DNA from: Actinomycetales bacterium Actino_02
Lineage (GTDB): Bacteria > Actinomycetota > Actinomycetes > Propionibacteriales > Propionibacteriaceae
NCBI GenBank assembly: GCA_001603275.1
Contig: LUYM01000006.1
Location: 62,001-126,000 of the forward strand
Length of the DNA stretch: 64,000 nt
Reading direction: 5' to 3'
Position 1 is the stretch's first letter, and each line of letters begins with the position of its first letter. This document shows positions 9,095-17,449 of this stretch, in pieces. The translations under genes were made by a program, and so were the position numbers. Under the pieces are notes generated by a model. That model had not been told where the DNA came from. It ran no database searches and saw only the letters and a program-made list of their open reading frames with translations.

Positions 9095-11392
9095 CTAGTG
9101 GATCGAGCCCGTGGCGACGGGTTCGGAGGGGGACGCGCTGACCGACACCCAGCGCGAATCGGTGCTCGTCACGGCATGGATGGGGCCAGTGAGTTCGACT
9201 GCGGACTCGACGGCTCGGTCGGTGCAGGAGGTGCCCACCCACAGCTCCACCCGGCCGGGCTCGACCACTCGCTGGTAGTTCCGATCCGAGAAGGCCAGCC
9301 GGGTCGTGGGCACTGAGAACCGGATCCGCGCTGACTCACCCGGCTCCAGCCAGATCCGGTGGAAGCCGAGCAGCTGGGCCACTGGCCGGGTGATCGAAGC
9401 CACCACGTCATGCCCGTACAGCTGGACGACGTCGGCGCCGCCCCGGGGGCCGGTGTTGGTCACCAGAACGCTCACCCCGATGGCGGCGTCGGTGGCCACC
9501 GCCGGCTCGTCCACCGTGAGCTCCCGGTATTCGAAGCTGGTGTAGGACAAGCCGAAGCCGAAGGGGCGGACGGGTGCCGGATCGAGATTGGACACGTTCG
9601 AGCGTCCGCCCAGCACCGGATGCAGGTAGGAGTAGGGCTGTGCGGCCGCTGACTCCGGCAGGCTGACCGGGAGCCGACCTGAGGGGTTCACCCGTCCGGA
9701 CAAGACGGCGGCGATAGCGCGTCCGCCCTCCTCACCGGGGAAGAAGGCCTGGACGGCTGCGGCACACGAATCGAGCGCCCAGCCCACGGCGTACGGCCGG
9801 CCGGTGAGCAGGACCAGCACCACGGGAGTGCCGGTGGCGACCACCGCTTCGACCAGTTCGCGCTGCACGCCGGGCAGCTCGAGGGTGTCGGTGTCACAAC
9901 CCTCGCCGCTGGTACCTCGGCCGAACAGTCCGGCCTGATCGCCGACCACCACGATGGCGACATCGGCCTGCGCGGCGAGCTGGACCGCCGCCGCAATCTG
10001 GCTGCGATCGTCGTCGTCGACTCCACAGCCGGCGGCGAAGCTGACTTCGGCGTCGGGGTACTCCGCGCGCAGCGACTCCAGGACGGTCGGCGCGGCGATC
10101 CCCAGCGCCGTCCCCGGGTAGCTGTCGAGGACGTGATTGGCGAAGGAGTAGCAGCCGAACAGGGCCGTCGCCCGATCGGCGTTCGGGCCGAGGACGGCGA
10201 TGCGGCCGACCCCGTTCACGGGAAGGGTTCCGTCATTGGACAGCAGGACCAGTGACTCCTCGGCCAGCCTGGCTGCGATCTTTCGATGGCCGGCTGGGTC
10301 GAGCGGCCCGGGCGGTGTGGGGTCGTCGTCGAAGGTCTGGTCGAGCAGTCCGAGCTGCTCCTTCTGCCTCAGGACGCGCAGCACGGCCCGATCGACGAGG
10401 GCCTCGTCCACATCGCCGGCCAGCACAGCCTGTTCCAGCGGGGCCAGGTAGGCATTGCCGGTGGGCAGCTCCACGTCGATGCCGGCGGCGAGCGCCTGAC
10501 CGGCCGCATCGCCCAGATCGCCGGCGACCTGATGCAGCGACGCCAGGAAGGCGATGGCGAAGTAGTCCGCGACCACCACCCCGTCGAATCCCCATTGATC
10601 GCGCAGGATGTCGGTGAGCAGCTCCCGGCTGGCGGCGGCCGGGAGGCCGTCGATCTCGGAGTAGGAGTTCATCACCGATTGGGCTCCCGCGTCCCGCACC
10701 GCCATCTCGAACGGAGGCAGCAGTACATCGGCCAGCTCACGGCGTCCGATGCCGACCGGGGCGAGGTTTCGTCCGGCGCGGGAGGCCGAGTACCCGACGA
10801 AGTGTTTCAGGGTGGCGATCACGCCGGCGCTCTGCAAACCGCGGACGTACGAGCTGCCGATCACGCCGACCAGGTAGGGATCTTCGCTGATGCACTCCTC
10901 GACCCGTCCCCATCGGGCGTCGCGGACGACGTCGAACAGCGGGGCCAGGCCTTGGTGGACGCCCAGCGAGCGCATCGTGGAGCCGATTCCGGCGGCCATC
11001 TCCTCGACCAGCTCCGGGTCGAAGGCGGCACCCCAGGACAGCGGGACCGGGAAGGTGGTCGCCTGCCAGGCGACCAGTCCGGTCAGGCACTCCTCATGGA
11101 CGACCGCGGGGATGCCGAGCCGGGTGTGCTGCCGCAGCCATCGCTGGCGCTCCCGGAGCACCTGCGATGCCGCCACCGGGTCGACGGGTGCCGTTCCGTA
11201 GAAGCGAGTGATCTGGCCGAGTCCGTGTTCGGCGAACTGCTCGAAGGGGGCCACCTCGCCGGCCATCGCGTCCTGCAGCGGGGCTACGGCTGCGCCGCTG
11301 CCGGCGTCCACCCAGACCCCCACCAGCTGGGCCAGCTTCTCTCTGAGAGTCATCTCGGCGATCAGGTCGAGCACTCGTCGGGTGTCGGTCAT
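9095..11392 (-). CDS. GH3-family beta-glycosidase (beta-xylosidase/beta-glucosidase type)
   Basis: The 765-residue protein follows the usual GH3 layout: a TIM-barrel domain with HEECLTG (99-105), KHFVGYSASRAGRN (196-209) and nucleophile Asp276 in GVVVADYF, then an alpha/beta sandwich domain and a C-terminal FnIII-like domain from about residue 640. The combination HEECLTG plus VADYF is typical of bacterial GH3 beta-xylosidases. The ATG at 11392 is five bases after the tautomerase stop; longer starts would overlap that gene. No signal peptide is present, so it is cytoplasmic. It probably removes xylose or glucose from products of the GH10 or GH78 enzymes. Confidence 0.9.
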   Translation of the reverse strand: MTDTRRVLDLIAEMTLREKLAQLVGVWVDAGSGAAVAPLQDAMAGEVAPFEQFAEHGLGQITRFYGTAPVDPVAASQVLRERQRWLRQHTRLGIPAVVHEECLTGLVAWQATTFPVPLSWGAAFDPELVEEMAAGIGSTMRSLGVHQGLAPLFDVVRDARWGRVEECISEDPYLVGVIGSSYVRGLQSAGVIATLKHFVGYSASRAGRNLAPVGIGRRELADVLLPPFEMAVRDAGAQSVMNSYSEIDGLPAAASRELLTDILRDQWGFDGVVVADYFAIAFLASLHQVAGDLGDAAGQALAAGIDVELPTGNAYLAPLEQAVLAGDVDEALVDRAVLRVLRQKEQLGLLDQTFDDDPTPPGPLDPAGHRKIAARLAEESLVLLSNDGTLPVNGVGRIAVLGPNADRATALFGCYSFANHVLDSYPGTALGIAAPTVLESLRAEYPDAEVSFAAGCGVDDDDRSQIAAAVQLAAQADVAIVVVGDQAGLFGRGTSGEGCDTDTLELPGVQRELVEAVVATGTPVVLVLLTGRPYAVGWALDSCAAAVQAFFPGEEGGRAIAAVLSGRVNPSGRLPVSLPESAAAQPYSYLHPVLGGRSNVSNLDPAPVRPFGFGLSYTSFEYRELTVDEPAVATDAAIGVSVLVTNTGPRGGADVVQLYGHDVVASITRPVAQLLGFHRIWLEPGESARIRFSVPTTRLAFSDRNYQRVVEPGRVELWVGTSCTDRAVESAVELTGPIHAVTSTDSRWVSVSASPSEPVATGSIH

Positions 11393-11397
11393 CGTGA

Positions 11398-11769
11398 TCA
11401 GCCCTTCGCTCCGCGCGCCCCGGGGTACCAATCCCCGACATGGTTCTCGGTGACCACAATGAAGACGTCATCGGGCCGGACCCCCTCGGCCTCGAGGTTG
11501 CGGGCGATCGCCGCGAAGGCCGCCTCCTTGCGGTCGATGCCGTACATGTGGGTCATCAGGATGCGGACGTACAGCACGCTCTGGCGAGTGCCGCCCAGGT
11601 AGGTGGGGTCGGCGATGAGGTGGTCGGCCGGCACCGGATGGATCACCTGGAAGCGATCCTCGAGGTCCATGCCGAGCCCTTCGACGAGGCCGCGATGGAC
11701 GGCGTCGGCATAGGCCAGCCGGGTGGCTGGCGGCACGGTTTCAGCAACATCAAGGGTGATCAGCGGCAT
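11398..11769 (-). CDS. Tautomerase-superfamily protein (MSAD-like length), copy 1
   Basis: The 123-residue protein starts MPLITL, so processing of Met exposes the catalytic Pro1 of the tautomerase superfamily. Asp37 (in LEDRFQ) matches the position of the catalytic Asp of malonate semialdehyde decarboxylase. The Arg pair expected later in that enzyme is replaced by MTHMYGIDRKE, so a decarboxylase call is unsafe. Length fits the long fused tautomerases, not the 60-residue 4-OT type. AGGAGA precedes the ATG. It lies between an SDR gene and the GH3 gene, and a paralogue sits in the divergent operon at 17450. Confidence 0.82.
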   Translation of the reverse strand: MPLITLDVAETVPPATRLAYADAVHRGLVEGLGMDLEDRFQVIHPVPADHLIADPTYLGGTRQSVLYVRILMTHMYGIDRKEAAFAAIARNLEAEGVRPDDVFIVVTENHVGDWYPGARGAKG

Positions 11770-11806
11770 TGCAGAGTCTCCTGGTCGAGGATGGATGCGG
11801 GCTGGC

Positions 11807-12550
11807 TCAGACTTGGCTGAAGCCGCCGTCGACGACCAGCTCAGCGCCGGCCACGAAGCTGGATTCGGAGCTGGCCAGGAAGGTGACGGCCGCCGCGATC
11901 TCCTCAGGCCGGCCGACCCGGCCGACCGGGATCTGCTCGGCCACCTTGGCGATCACGTCGGCGTCGCCGCCGAAGAAGTCACTGAACCCCTGAGTGCCGG
12001 TGGGGCCGGGGCTGACCGCATTGGCTCGAATGTGACGGTCTCGCAGTTCCGAGGTCAGAGTTCGGGCCAGTGACCGCACCGCAGCCTTGGTGGCGTTGTA
12101 GATGGCGTGGCCCGGGCCGCCGTTGTGGGCGGCGATGGACGCGGTGAGCACGATGGTGCCGCCGTCGCGGATCAGCGGGACCAGTGCGCGAGCGGTGAAG
12201 AAGGTGCCCCGGAAGTTCAGGTCGGCGACCTTGTCGAACACCTCGGCCGGGGTGTCCACGATTGCTGTCGAGGCGGTATCCCGTCCGGCGTTGGCCACCA
12301 GGACGTCCAGCGGCCTGCCGAAGGCGCGGACGGCTTCAGCCAACGCGTCCAGGTCGTCGAGATTGCTGGCATCCCCGCGAACGCCGTGCGCCTTCGGCCC
12401 CAGAATCGCGACCGCCTGGTCGAGCTCGGCCGGGAACGGTGAGGTGATGATCACCTCGGCACCCTCGGCGACGAAGCGGGTGGCGATGGCCAACCCGATC
12501 CCGGCGGTGCCGGCGGTGATCACGGCGAGCTTGTCTTCTAGCAGTCCCAT
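11807..12550 (-). CDS. SDR-family NAD(P)-dependent oxidoreductase
   Basis: The 247-residue classical short-chain dehydrogenase has TAGTAGIG (13-20) for dinucleotide binding, NAG, a catalytic Ser in TASIAAHNGG, and YNATK with catalytic Tyr and Lys. Length and the C-terminal VDGG match the family. It starts at an ATG preceded by AGGAGAG and opens the minus-strand operon SDR, tautomerase, GH3, GH10. The likely role is oxidation or reduction of a sugar-derived intermediate; the substrate is not evident. Confidence 0.9.
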   Translation of the reverse strand: MGLLEDKLAVITAGTAGIGLAIATRFVAEGAEVIITSPFPAELDQAVAILGPKAHGVRGDASNLDDLDALAEAVRAFGRPLDVLVANAGRDTASTAIVDTPAEVFDKVADLNFRGTFFTARALVPLIRDGGTIVLTASIAAHNGGPGHAIYNATKAAVRSLARTLTSELRDRHIRANAVSPGPTGTQGFSDFFGGDADVIAKVAEQIPVGRVGRPEEIAAAVTFLASSESSFVAGAELVVDGGFSQV

Positions 12551-12726
12551 CGACTCTCCTCACTCCGAAGCGCGCCCGATCTGGCGTCGCGCTCATCCGC
12601 AGCTTCCGGCCCGGCGACGACGTGTCCGTCGGCAGCAAGGCCCTTCGCCAGCTTCGTCAGTCCGCCGCAGCCGGCCGCCATCTGGGGCGGGTCGTCCGGC
12701 CGCAGTGGTGCGGGACGGTTACCCAT

Positions 12727-12742
12727 CCTGCAGCGCTGCAGG
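12727..12742. promoter_or_regulatory. 16-base perfect palindrome CCTGCAGCGCTGCAGG
   Basis: A perfect 16-base palindrome in the divergent control region, about 177 bases upstream of the SDR start. It could be a second regulator site or a short hairpin in a leader. No second copy was noticed in the window. Confidence 0.4.
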
Positions 12743-12801
12743 GGTGGACGCTTCCTGGCTGAAGCGATGGTCACAGCTGGCCTTGACCAGTAGTCATGCA
12801 C

Positions 12802-12822
12802 GCAAGTTTCGTAGCAACTTTC
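12802..12822. promoter_or_regulatory. Candidate operator for the second LacI regulator (copy 1)
   Basis: GCAAGT and ACTTTC are separated by nine bases in a 21-base element; inner bases extend the symmetry to AAGTT/AACTT. The same arrangement, GAAAGT-N9-ACTTTC, recurs at 14056-14076. This copy overlaps the probable -35 region of the LacI promoter and lies in the control region shared with the SDR operon, so it could control both directions. Confidence 0.6.
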
Positions 12823-12883
12823 TGTTGTCGTATACTATGCGGCTGACGGGAGCTGGTCAATCTTCAGAGGCCCGGAGACAGAG

Positions 12884-13894
12884 GTGGAGATGACCGAGAA
12901 GACGCCCACGATTGCCGAGATCGCGGCTGTCGCCGGTGTGTCCGTGCCCACCGTCTCCAAGGTGCTGAACGGCCGCAAGGGCGTGTCGGATCAGACTCGC
13001 GCGCAGGTCGAGAAGCTGCTGGCCGAGCACGGCTATCAGCGGCGTCGGCGAGCCGGCAGCAGCGGTCTGCTCGACTTCGTGATCTCGAGTCTGGACACTC
13101 AGTGGTCCAGCGCACTGCTCCGCGGAGCGCAGCGGGAAGCGGCCCGGTTGGGGGTCGACCTGGTCGTCACGACCACGCAGGGCGACCCGATCGGATCGCG
13201 GGACTGGGTCGATCACTTGGTGGGGCGCGGCTCGGACGGAGTGGTGCTCATCGTGTCGCGGCTGTTGCCGACCGCGATGGCCGATCTGGCCCGGGCAAAC
13301 GTCCCGGTGGTCCAGGTGGATCCGGTGGGCGCCGGCGATGAGGCGATGGCCACCGTGGCGGCCACAGACTGGGCTGGCGCCCGCGATGCCGCCGACCACC
13401 TGATCGGCCTCGGGCACCGGCGAATTGCCATGATCACTGGGCCAATTGATCAGTCCTGCCATCAGGATCGGCTGGACGGCTACCGCACCGCGATGCGCCG
13501 GGCCGGCCTCCCGTTCGACGAGTCGCTGGTTCGCTATGGCGACTCGCTGGCCAGTGGTGGCCTGCGTCACGGCTTGGATCTGCTGCGGTTGTCCGAGCCC
13601 CCCACAGCTATCATCAGCGGCTCCGACGAGCAGGCCTACGGCGTCTACCAGGCGGCCCGGAAGTTGGGCGTCCAGATCCCCACCGACCTGTCGGTGGTCG
13701 GCTTCGATGACGTCGAGCTGTGTCAGTGGGTGTCCCCACAACTGACCACGGTTCATCAGCCCCTTGCCGACATGGCCCGGGTGGCCACACGGATGGTGGT
13801 GGACTTGGCGCGGGAGGGGACTCGTCCGTCGCGCCGGGTGGAGTTGGCCACCACGGTGATCGTCCGCGAGTCGACGGCAGCTCCGCGCAGCTGA
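12884..13894 (+). CDS. LacI-family transcriptional regulator of locus 2
   Basis: The 336-residue protein carries a LacI helix-turn-helix near its start (TIAEIAAVAGVSVPTVSKVL) with hinge sequence QRRRRAGSSG, then a sugar-binding-like effector domain including DWAGARDAADHLIGLGHRRIAMITG. It can start at GTG 12884 or at ATG 12890; GAGG lies five bases before the ATG, so the shorter form is at least as likely. It is flanked by two copies of G(A/C)AAGT-N9-ACTTTC, its probable operators. It sits between the two divergent arms of the GH10/GH3/GH78 locus and is the natural candidate to control both. Confidence 0.92.
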   Translation: MEMTEKTPTIAEIAAVAGVSVPTVSKVLNGRKGVSDQTRAQVEKLLAEHGYQRRRRAGSSGLLDFVISSLDTQWSSALLRGAQREAARLGVDLVVTTTQGDPIGSRDWVDHLVGRGSDGVVLIVSRLLPTAMADLARANVPVVQVDPVGAGDEAMATVAATDWAGARDAADHLIGLGHRRIAMITGPIDQSCHQDRLDGYRTAMRRAGLPFDESLVRYGDSLASGGLRHGLDLLRLSEPPTAIISGSDEQAYGVYQAARKLGVQIPTDLSVVGFDDVELCQWVSPQLTTVHQPLADMARVATRMVVDLAREGTRPSRRVELATTVIVRESTAAPRS

Positions 13895-14226
13895 GCTGAC
13901 TCGGGGCCGGCCGTTCGGGGCCCGGGGCGCTGTGACCTGATGCCTGCTGAGGGCTGATCGACGGCTGCCTGCCCAGGCTGCGAAATCATTCGAGACCAGA
14001 TCGTGACTCGTTGCTCTTGCCTCTTGCGGGGCACCTCATCTAGCGTGTTGCCAGAGAAAGTAAAAGCGAAACTTTCGTGGTCCACCGCTCGAAGATGACG
14101 GTGGCTCTCGGGGCGCTTCTCCACCGCGTCTGCCGCGCGGCATCTCCTTGGAGCGATATCTCCTCGGGGAGGTGCGACCGAGCCGCAGGTTTCGATGACA
14201 AGAGCACGAAGAAAGGGGCTAGCGAA
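13895..14226 (+). other. Leader and control region of the second binding-protein gene
   Basis: This 332-base gap separates the LacI gene from the transport operon. It contains the operator-like element at 14056-14076 and a leader of about 150 bases before the ATG at 14227. An open frame continues through the leader from GTG 14077, but its residues do not resemble a signal peptide, so the leader is treated as non-coding. Confidence 0.6.
14056..14076. promoter_or_regulatory. Candidate operator for the second LacI regulator (copy 2)
   Basis: GAAAGT and ACTTTC are exact inverted arms nine bases apart. The right half also forms a small palindrome CGAAA-C-TTTCG at 14067-14077. It matches the 21-base element at 12802-12822 and lies 150 bases upstream of the binding-protein ATG, suggesting control of the transport and GH78 operon. 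Confidence 0.62.
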
Positions 14227-15627
14227 ATGACGCTCACAGGCGTTCACTTCAAGAAGGCCACGGCCGCTGCTGCTGCTGCGGCCCTGGCGATGGCCGCTCT
14301 GGCCGGGTGTGCTGACACCTCCGGTACCAGCTCAAGCGCAACCAGTTCAGGCTCGACCAGTGCATCGGCCGAGCCGGCCACCTCCGGCGAGATTGTCTGG
14401 TGGGGGTACACCCCGGGTTCGCCGGTCAACGAGCAGTACATCGCGGCGTTCAACAAGCAGTATCCGAACATCAAGGTGACCTGGAAGCAGACCTCGATCG
14501 ACGATTACGACGCCGCTCTGCGTCCGGCTCTCGGCAACGCCACCGGCCTCGACGTCTACCAGATGTCCGCGGGCTCGGCCAATGGTGGCGCCGCGGTGTT
14601 CGGCGGCAACGCCATCGATCTGGCTCCGGCCGTCGAGGCTGCGCTGGGTGCGGACTGGAAGAGCAAGCTGTCCTCGACCGGCGTCAACGCATTGACCGTT
14701 GACGGCGAGCTGAAGGCGCTGGCCGCAGGTGCGGTCTTCTCCGGGACGATCTGGATCAACAAGGACCTCTTCGACAAGTACAAGGTCACCCCGCCGACTG
14801 ATTGGGCGTCCTGGAAGAAGGCCTGCGAGACCTTCAGCGCCAACGGCGTCACCTGCTTCGTCCAGGGTGCCGGCCAGGGTGCATTCAACATCGACACCAT
14901 CCACGCCATTGCCGACAACGTGTCTCCGGGGACCTTCGTCAAGGCCACCAAGGGCGAGGTTCCGTGGACCGACGCCAGCATCGTGAAGGCGCTGGGTCTG
15001 TGGAAGAAGCTGTTCGACGAGGGGATCATGCAGCCGGGCGCGCTCGGCCAGATGCAGTACCCCGACGCGAACAACCGGTTCATGTCGCAGAAGGCGGCCA
15101 TGGTCATGATGGGAACCTGGTACTCGCAGTACCTGATCCCGGACGTGATGAAGTCGGCCATGCAGGCGGCCGGCTCGACCGCTGAGCCGTTCACCATGCT
15201 GCCGATCAACTTCCCCGACATCGCCGGCACCGGCAACACCGGAAGCCTGTTCGGTGACGTCGACTACGGCCAGGGCGTCAGCGCCAAGTCGGCCAATCAG
15301 GGTGCGGCAACCACCTTCGCCCTGTGGATGGGCACCTCCAAGGAGGGCCAGCAGGCGATCGCGAACAGCCTGAACCTGATCCCGGCCCTCAAGGGTGTGA
15401 CCCCCGACTGGAACACGGTCAAGCTGGTCAACTCCTCCGCTCAGGAAGGTCCGATGAAGGACCTCATCGAGCGCGCTTCCGCGGTCAACGATGCACCTCG
15501 GTTCGCAACGATCAGCGCCGACATGAACCAGGCTCTGATGGACGCGCTCGCGAAGGTTGCCGCGGGCAAGTCGACGCCGGACCAGGCTGCTGCTGATCTG
15601 GACAAGGCCCAGAAGGCTCAGGGCTGA
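14227..15627 (+). CDS. Sugar ABC transporter substrate-binding lipoprotein (locus 2)
   Basis: The 466-residue protein has a signal sequence with lipobox LAGC (Cys28), a Ser/Thr/Ala linker to about residue 55, then an extracellular solute-binding fold (EIVWWGYTPGSPVNEQYIAAFNK opening strand, DVYQMSAGSANGG, AMVMMGTWYSQ). The ATG at 14227 is selected because it directly precedes the signal peptide and AAAGGGG lies upstream. The gene heads the plus-strand transport operon and is followed by a hairpin before the permeases. Given GH78, GH3 and GH10 in the locus, the ligand may be a rhamnose- or xylose-containing glycoside, but that is inference. Confidence 0.92.
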   Translation: MTLTGVHFKKATAAAAAAALAMAALAGCADTSGTSSSATSSGSTSASAEPATSGEIVWWGYTPGSPVNEQYIAAFNKQYPNIKVTWKQTSIDDYDAALRPALGNATGLDVYQMSAGSANGGAAVFGGNAIDLAPAVEAALGADWKSKLSSTGVNALTVDGELKALAAGAVFSGTIWINKDLFDKYKVTPPTDWASWKKACETFSANGVTCFVQGAGQGAFNIDTIHAIADNVSPGTFVKATKGEVPWTDASIVKALGLWKKLFDEGIMQPGALGQMQYPDANNRFMSQKAAMVMMGTWYSQYLIPDVMKSAMQAAGSTAEPFTMLPINFPDIAGTGNTGSLFGDVDYGQGVSAKSANQGAATTFALWMGTSKEGQQAIANSLNLIPALKGVTPDWNTVKLVNSSAQEGPMKDLIERASAVNDAPRFATISADMNQALMDALAKVAAGKSTPDQAAADLDKAQKAQG

Positions 15628-15634
15628 GAAACCA

Positions 15635-15669
15635 CGGTGGTGGGGTGCCCCTGCGGTGCCCCACCACCG
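15635..15669 (+). terminator. Hairpin between binding-protein and permease genes (locus 2)
   Basis: CGGTGGTGGGG (15635-15645) pairs with CCCCACCACCG (15659-15669), an 11-bp perfect stem starting eight bases after the binding-protein stop. There is no T run. Like the hairpins in locus 1, it probably gives partial termination or protects the upstream message, favouring the binding protein over the permeases. Confidence 0.65.
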
Positions 15670-15699
15670 CGTCAACACAGACCACTCGTGAGGACAACG

Positions 15700-16623
15700 A
15701 TGTCGAGCACAGTCAGACGCCGGCGAGCCGAGCCGGCACCCACCACCAAGCGCCATCCGGTACGAGGGCTGAACGGGCTGCCATGGATGCTGCCCGCGTT
15801 CGTCTTCGTGGTCGGCTTGATCTACTACTCGGTGGGCTACACCGTGTACATCTCGGGCCTGGACTGGGACGGATTGTCCGTGAAGGCCAAGGCGGTCGGG
15901 CTGGGCAACTACACCAAGATGCTTGGCGACCCGGTGTTCTGGGCTTCGCTGGAGCACACCGCTGTCTTCTGGGTGGTCACCTTCGCCGTGCAGACCCTGT
16001 TGGGCTTCTGCCTGGCGGCCATCATGCACTCGGGGGCGAAACTGCCGACCTTGCACAAGGTGCTGATCTTCATTCCCACGGTGCTCGCTCCAGCCACCAT
16101 GGCCCCGGTGTTTCGACTCTTCTTCGACCACGACGGGATGCTCAATCAGATCCTCACCGCGATCGGGCTCGGCGGAATCACCCAGTCCTGGCTGGCCAAC
16201 GAGACCACGGCCTTGCCGGCGGTCATGCTCATCACCATCTGGCAGTGGACGGGCCTGTGGTTCATCTTGTACTACGCGGCGATGAGCCAGATCGAGCCGG
16301 AGCTGCTGGAAGCTGCCCGACTGGATCGGGCCGGAAACCTGCGCACCCTGTGGTACGTCGTGTGGCCGAGCTGCCGGGGCACAACGGTCTCGCTGGCGAT
16401 GCTGTCGTTCATCGGTGCGCTGAAGACCTTTGACGTGCCCTACCTGGTCACCACCGGTGGCCCGTATCACTCCACTGAGTTCCTGGGCACCTACATCTAT
16501 CGGATCGGGATCCGCCAGGCGCACATCGGCTATGCCGCAGCCATCTCGATTGTGCTGCTGGTGCTCGCGGTGGTCGGCGCCATCGTGATCGGACGCGCGA
16601 ACCGCACCCAGAGGGAGAACTGA
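15700..16623 (+). CDS. Carbohydrate ABC transporter permease (MalF type, locus 2)
   Basis: The 307-residue membrane protein starts at ATG 15700 with GAGGA six bases upstream; an in-frame GTG at 15637 would lie inside the hairpin and is unlikely. It has six membrane spans after a basic N-terminus. The EAA loop reads EAARLDRAGNLRTLW: the usual DGA is DRA, a mild departure at the ATPase contact. It pairs with the next permease, two bases downstream. Confidence 0.92.
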   Translation: MSSTVRRRRAEPAPTTKRHPVRGLNGLPWMLPAFVFVVGLIYYSVGYTVYISGLDWDGLSVKAKAVGLGNYTKMLGDPVFWASLEHTAVFWVVTFAVQTLLGFCLAAIMHSGAKLPTLHKVLIFIPTVLAPATMAPVFRLFFDHDGMLNQILTAIGLGGITQSWLANETTALPAVMLITIWQWTGLWFILYYAAMSQIEPELLEAARLDRAGNLRTLWYVVWPSCRGTTVSLAMLSFIGALKTFDVPYLVTTGGPYHSTEFLGTYIYRIGIRQAHIGYAAAISIVLLVLAVVGAIVIGRANRTQREN

Positions 16624-16625
16624 CT

Positions 16626-17414
16626 GTGTTCGAGATCAGAACCGTACGAGCGCGCGTGTTCCTGCAGGTGCTGCTGGCTCTGCTGACGATCCCCTTCGTG
16701 CTGCCCCTCATCCAGATGGTCCAGGGCGCGTTCGCCGGCCTTGGCTGGTACAACTTCGTCGTCGTCTGGCAGACCGGGGTCATCCCGACGTTCTTCGCGA
16801 ACTCGATCATCTTGTCGGTGGCGGTGATTGCACTGGTCTACATCGGCTCGATGACGGCCGCTTTCGCCTTCGCCAAGCTGCGGATTCGGGGCAAGGAGAT
16901 CTACTTCTGGCTGATGCTGGTGGCGCTGACGCTGCCTGAGGTGATCCTGCTGTCGCCGCTGTTCGTGACCTTCACCAAGCTTCAGCTCTACAACACTCTG
17001 GCTGCGGTGATCCTGCCGTTGGCAGCTCTCCAGATGCCGTTCGCGATTCTGCTGGCGCGCAACTACTACGACGGAATCCCGTTCGAGTTGGTCGACGCGG
17101 CGCGCATCGACGGCGCCAACCTGCCACGGCTGTTCTGGTACGTGATGCTGCCGCTGACCAAGCCGATCGCCTCGGCCATCGTGGTGCTGACCCTGATCAA
17201 CGCCTGGAACAGTTACCTGCTTCCGCTGGTGTTCCTGCAGGACCGGGCCAACCAGGTGGTCACTCTGCTGCCGCAGTTCTTCGTCGGGGAGTTCTCCAAC
17301 GATCAGACCAAGATCCTGGCAGCCGCGCTGATGGCGGCCGTCCCGACCATCCTGGCCTACATCCTCATGCAGAAGAACTTCGAACGCGGCCTGTCGGCCG
17401 GCGCGCTGAAATAG
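16626..17414 (+). CDS. Carbohydrate ABC transporter permease (MalG type, locus 2)
   Basis: The 262-residue protein has six membrane spans and a standard EAA-type loop (VDAARIDGANLPRLFWYV) near residue 160. It starts at a GTG two bases after the previous stop, with GGGAGAAC upstream. Together with the preceding permease it forms the translocation pore. No ATPase gene follows; a common MsiK-type ATPase elsewhere is assumed. Confidence 0.93.
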   Translation: MFEIRTVRARVFLQVLLALLTIPFVLPLIQMVQGAFAGLGWYNFVVVWQTGVIPTFFANSIILSVAVIALVYIGSMTAAFAFAKLRIRGKEIYFWLMLVALTLPEVILLSPLFVTFTKLQLYNTLAAVILPLAALQMPFAILLARNYYDGIPFELVDAARIDGANLPRLFWYVMLPLTKPIASAIVVLTLINAWNSYLLPLVFLQDRANQVVTLLPQFFVGEFSNDQTKILAAALMAAVPTILAYILMQKNFERGLSAGALK

Positions 17415-17449
17415 CCCACACCCCAAAAAAGGAAAAGTAGGAGAAGACC

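Larger units (their letters stand above)
12551..12883. other. Divergent control region between SDR operon and LacI gene
   Basis: This 333-base gap holds the start signals for two opposite transcripts. It contains a perfect 16-base palindrome (12727-12742), the operator-like motif at 12802-12822, and a -10-like TATACT at 12831-12836 oriented toward the LacI gene. The -35 region overlaps the operator motif. I see no convincing gene in it. Confidence 0.6.

Noticed and set aside
12538-12801. Short minus-strand open frame in the divergent control region
   Set aside because: No family resemblance or ribosome-binding site, and it overlaps the SDR start and the 16-base palindrome.
14347-16524. Long antisense open frame (over 700 codons) opposite the locus 2 binding-protein and permease genes
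   Set aside because: It mirrors the codon positions of clear genes and contains only Arg/Gly/Gln/His-rich sequence without any motif, as expected from very high GC. The same applies to long frames opposite ilvD, ileS, pabB-pabC and the GH63-like gene.
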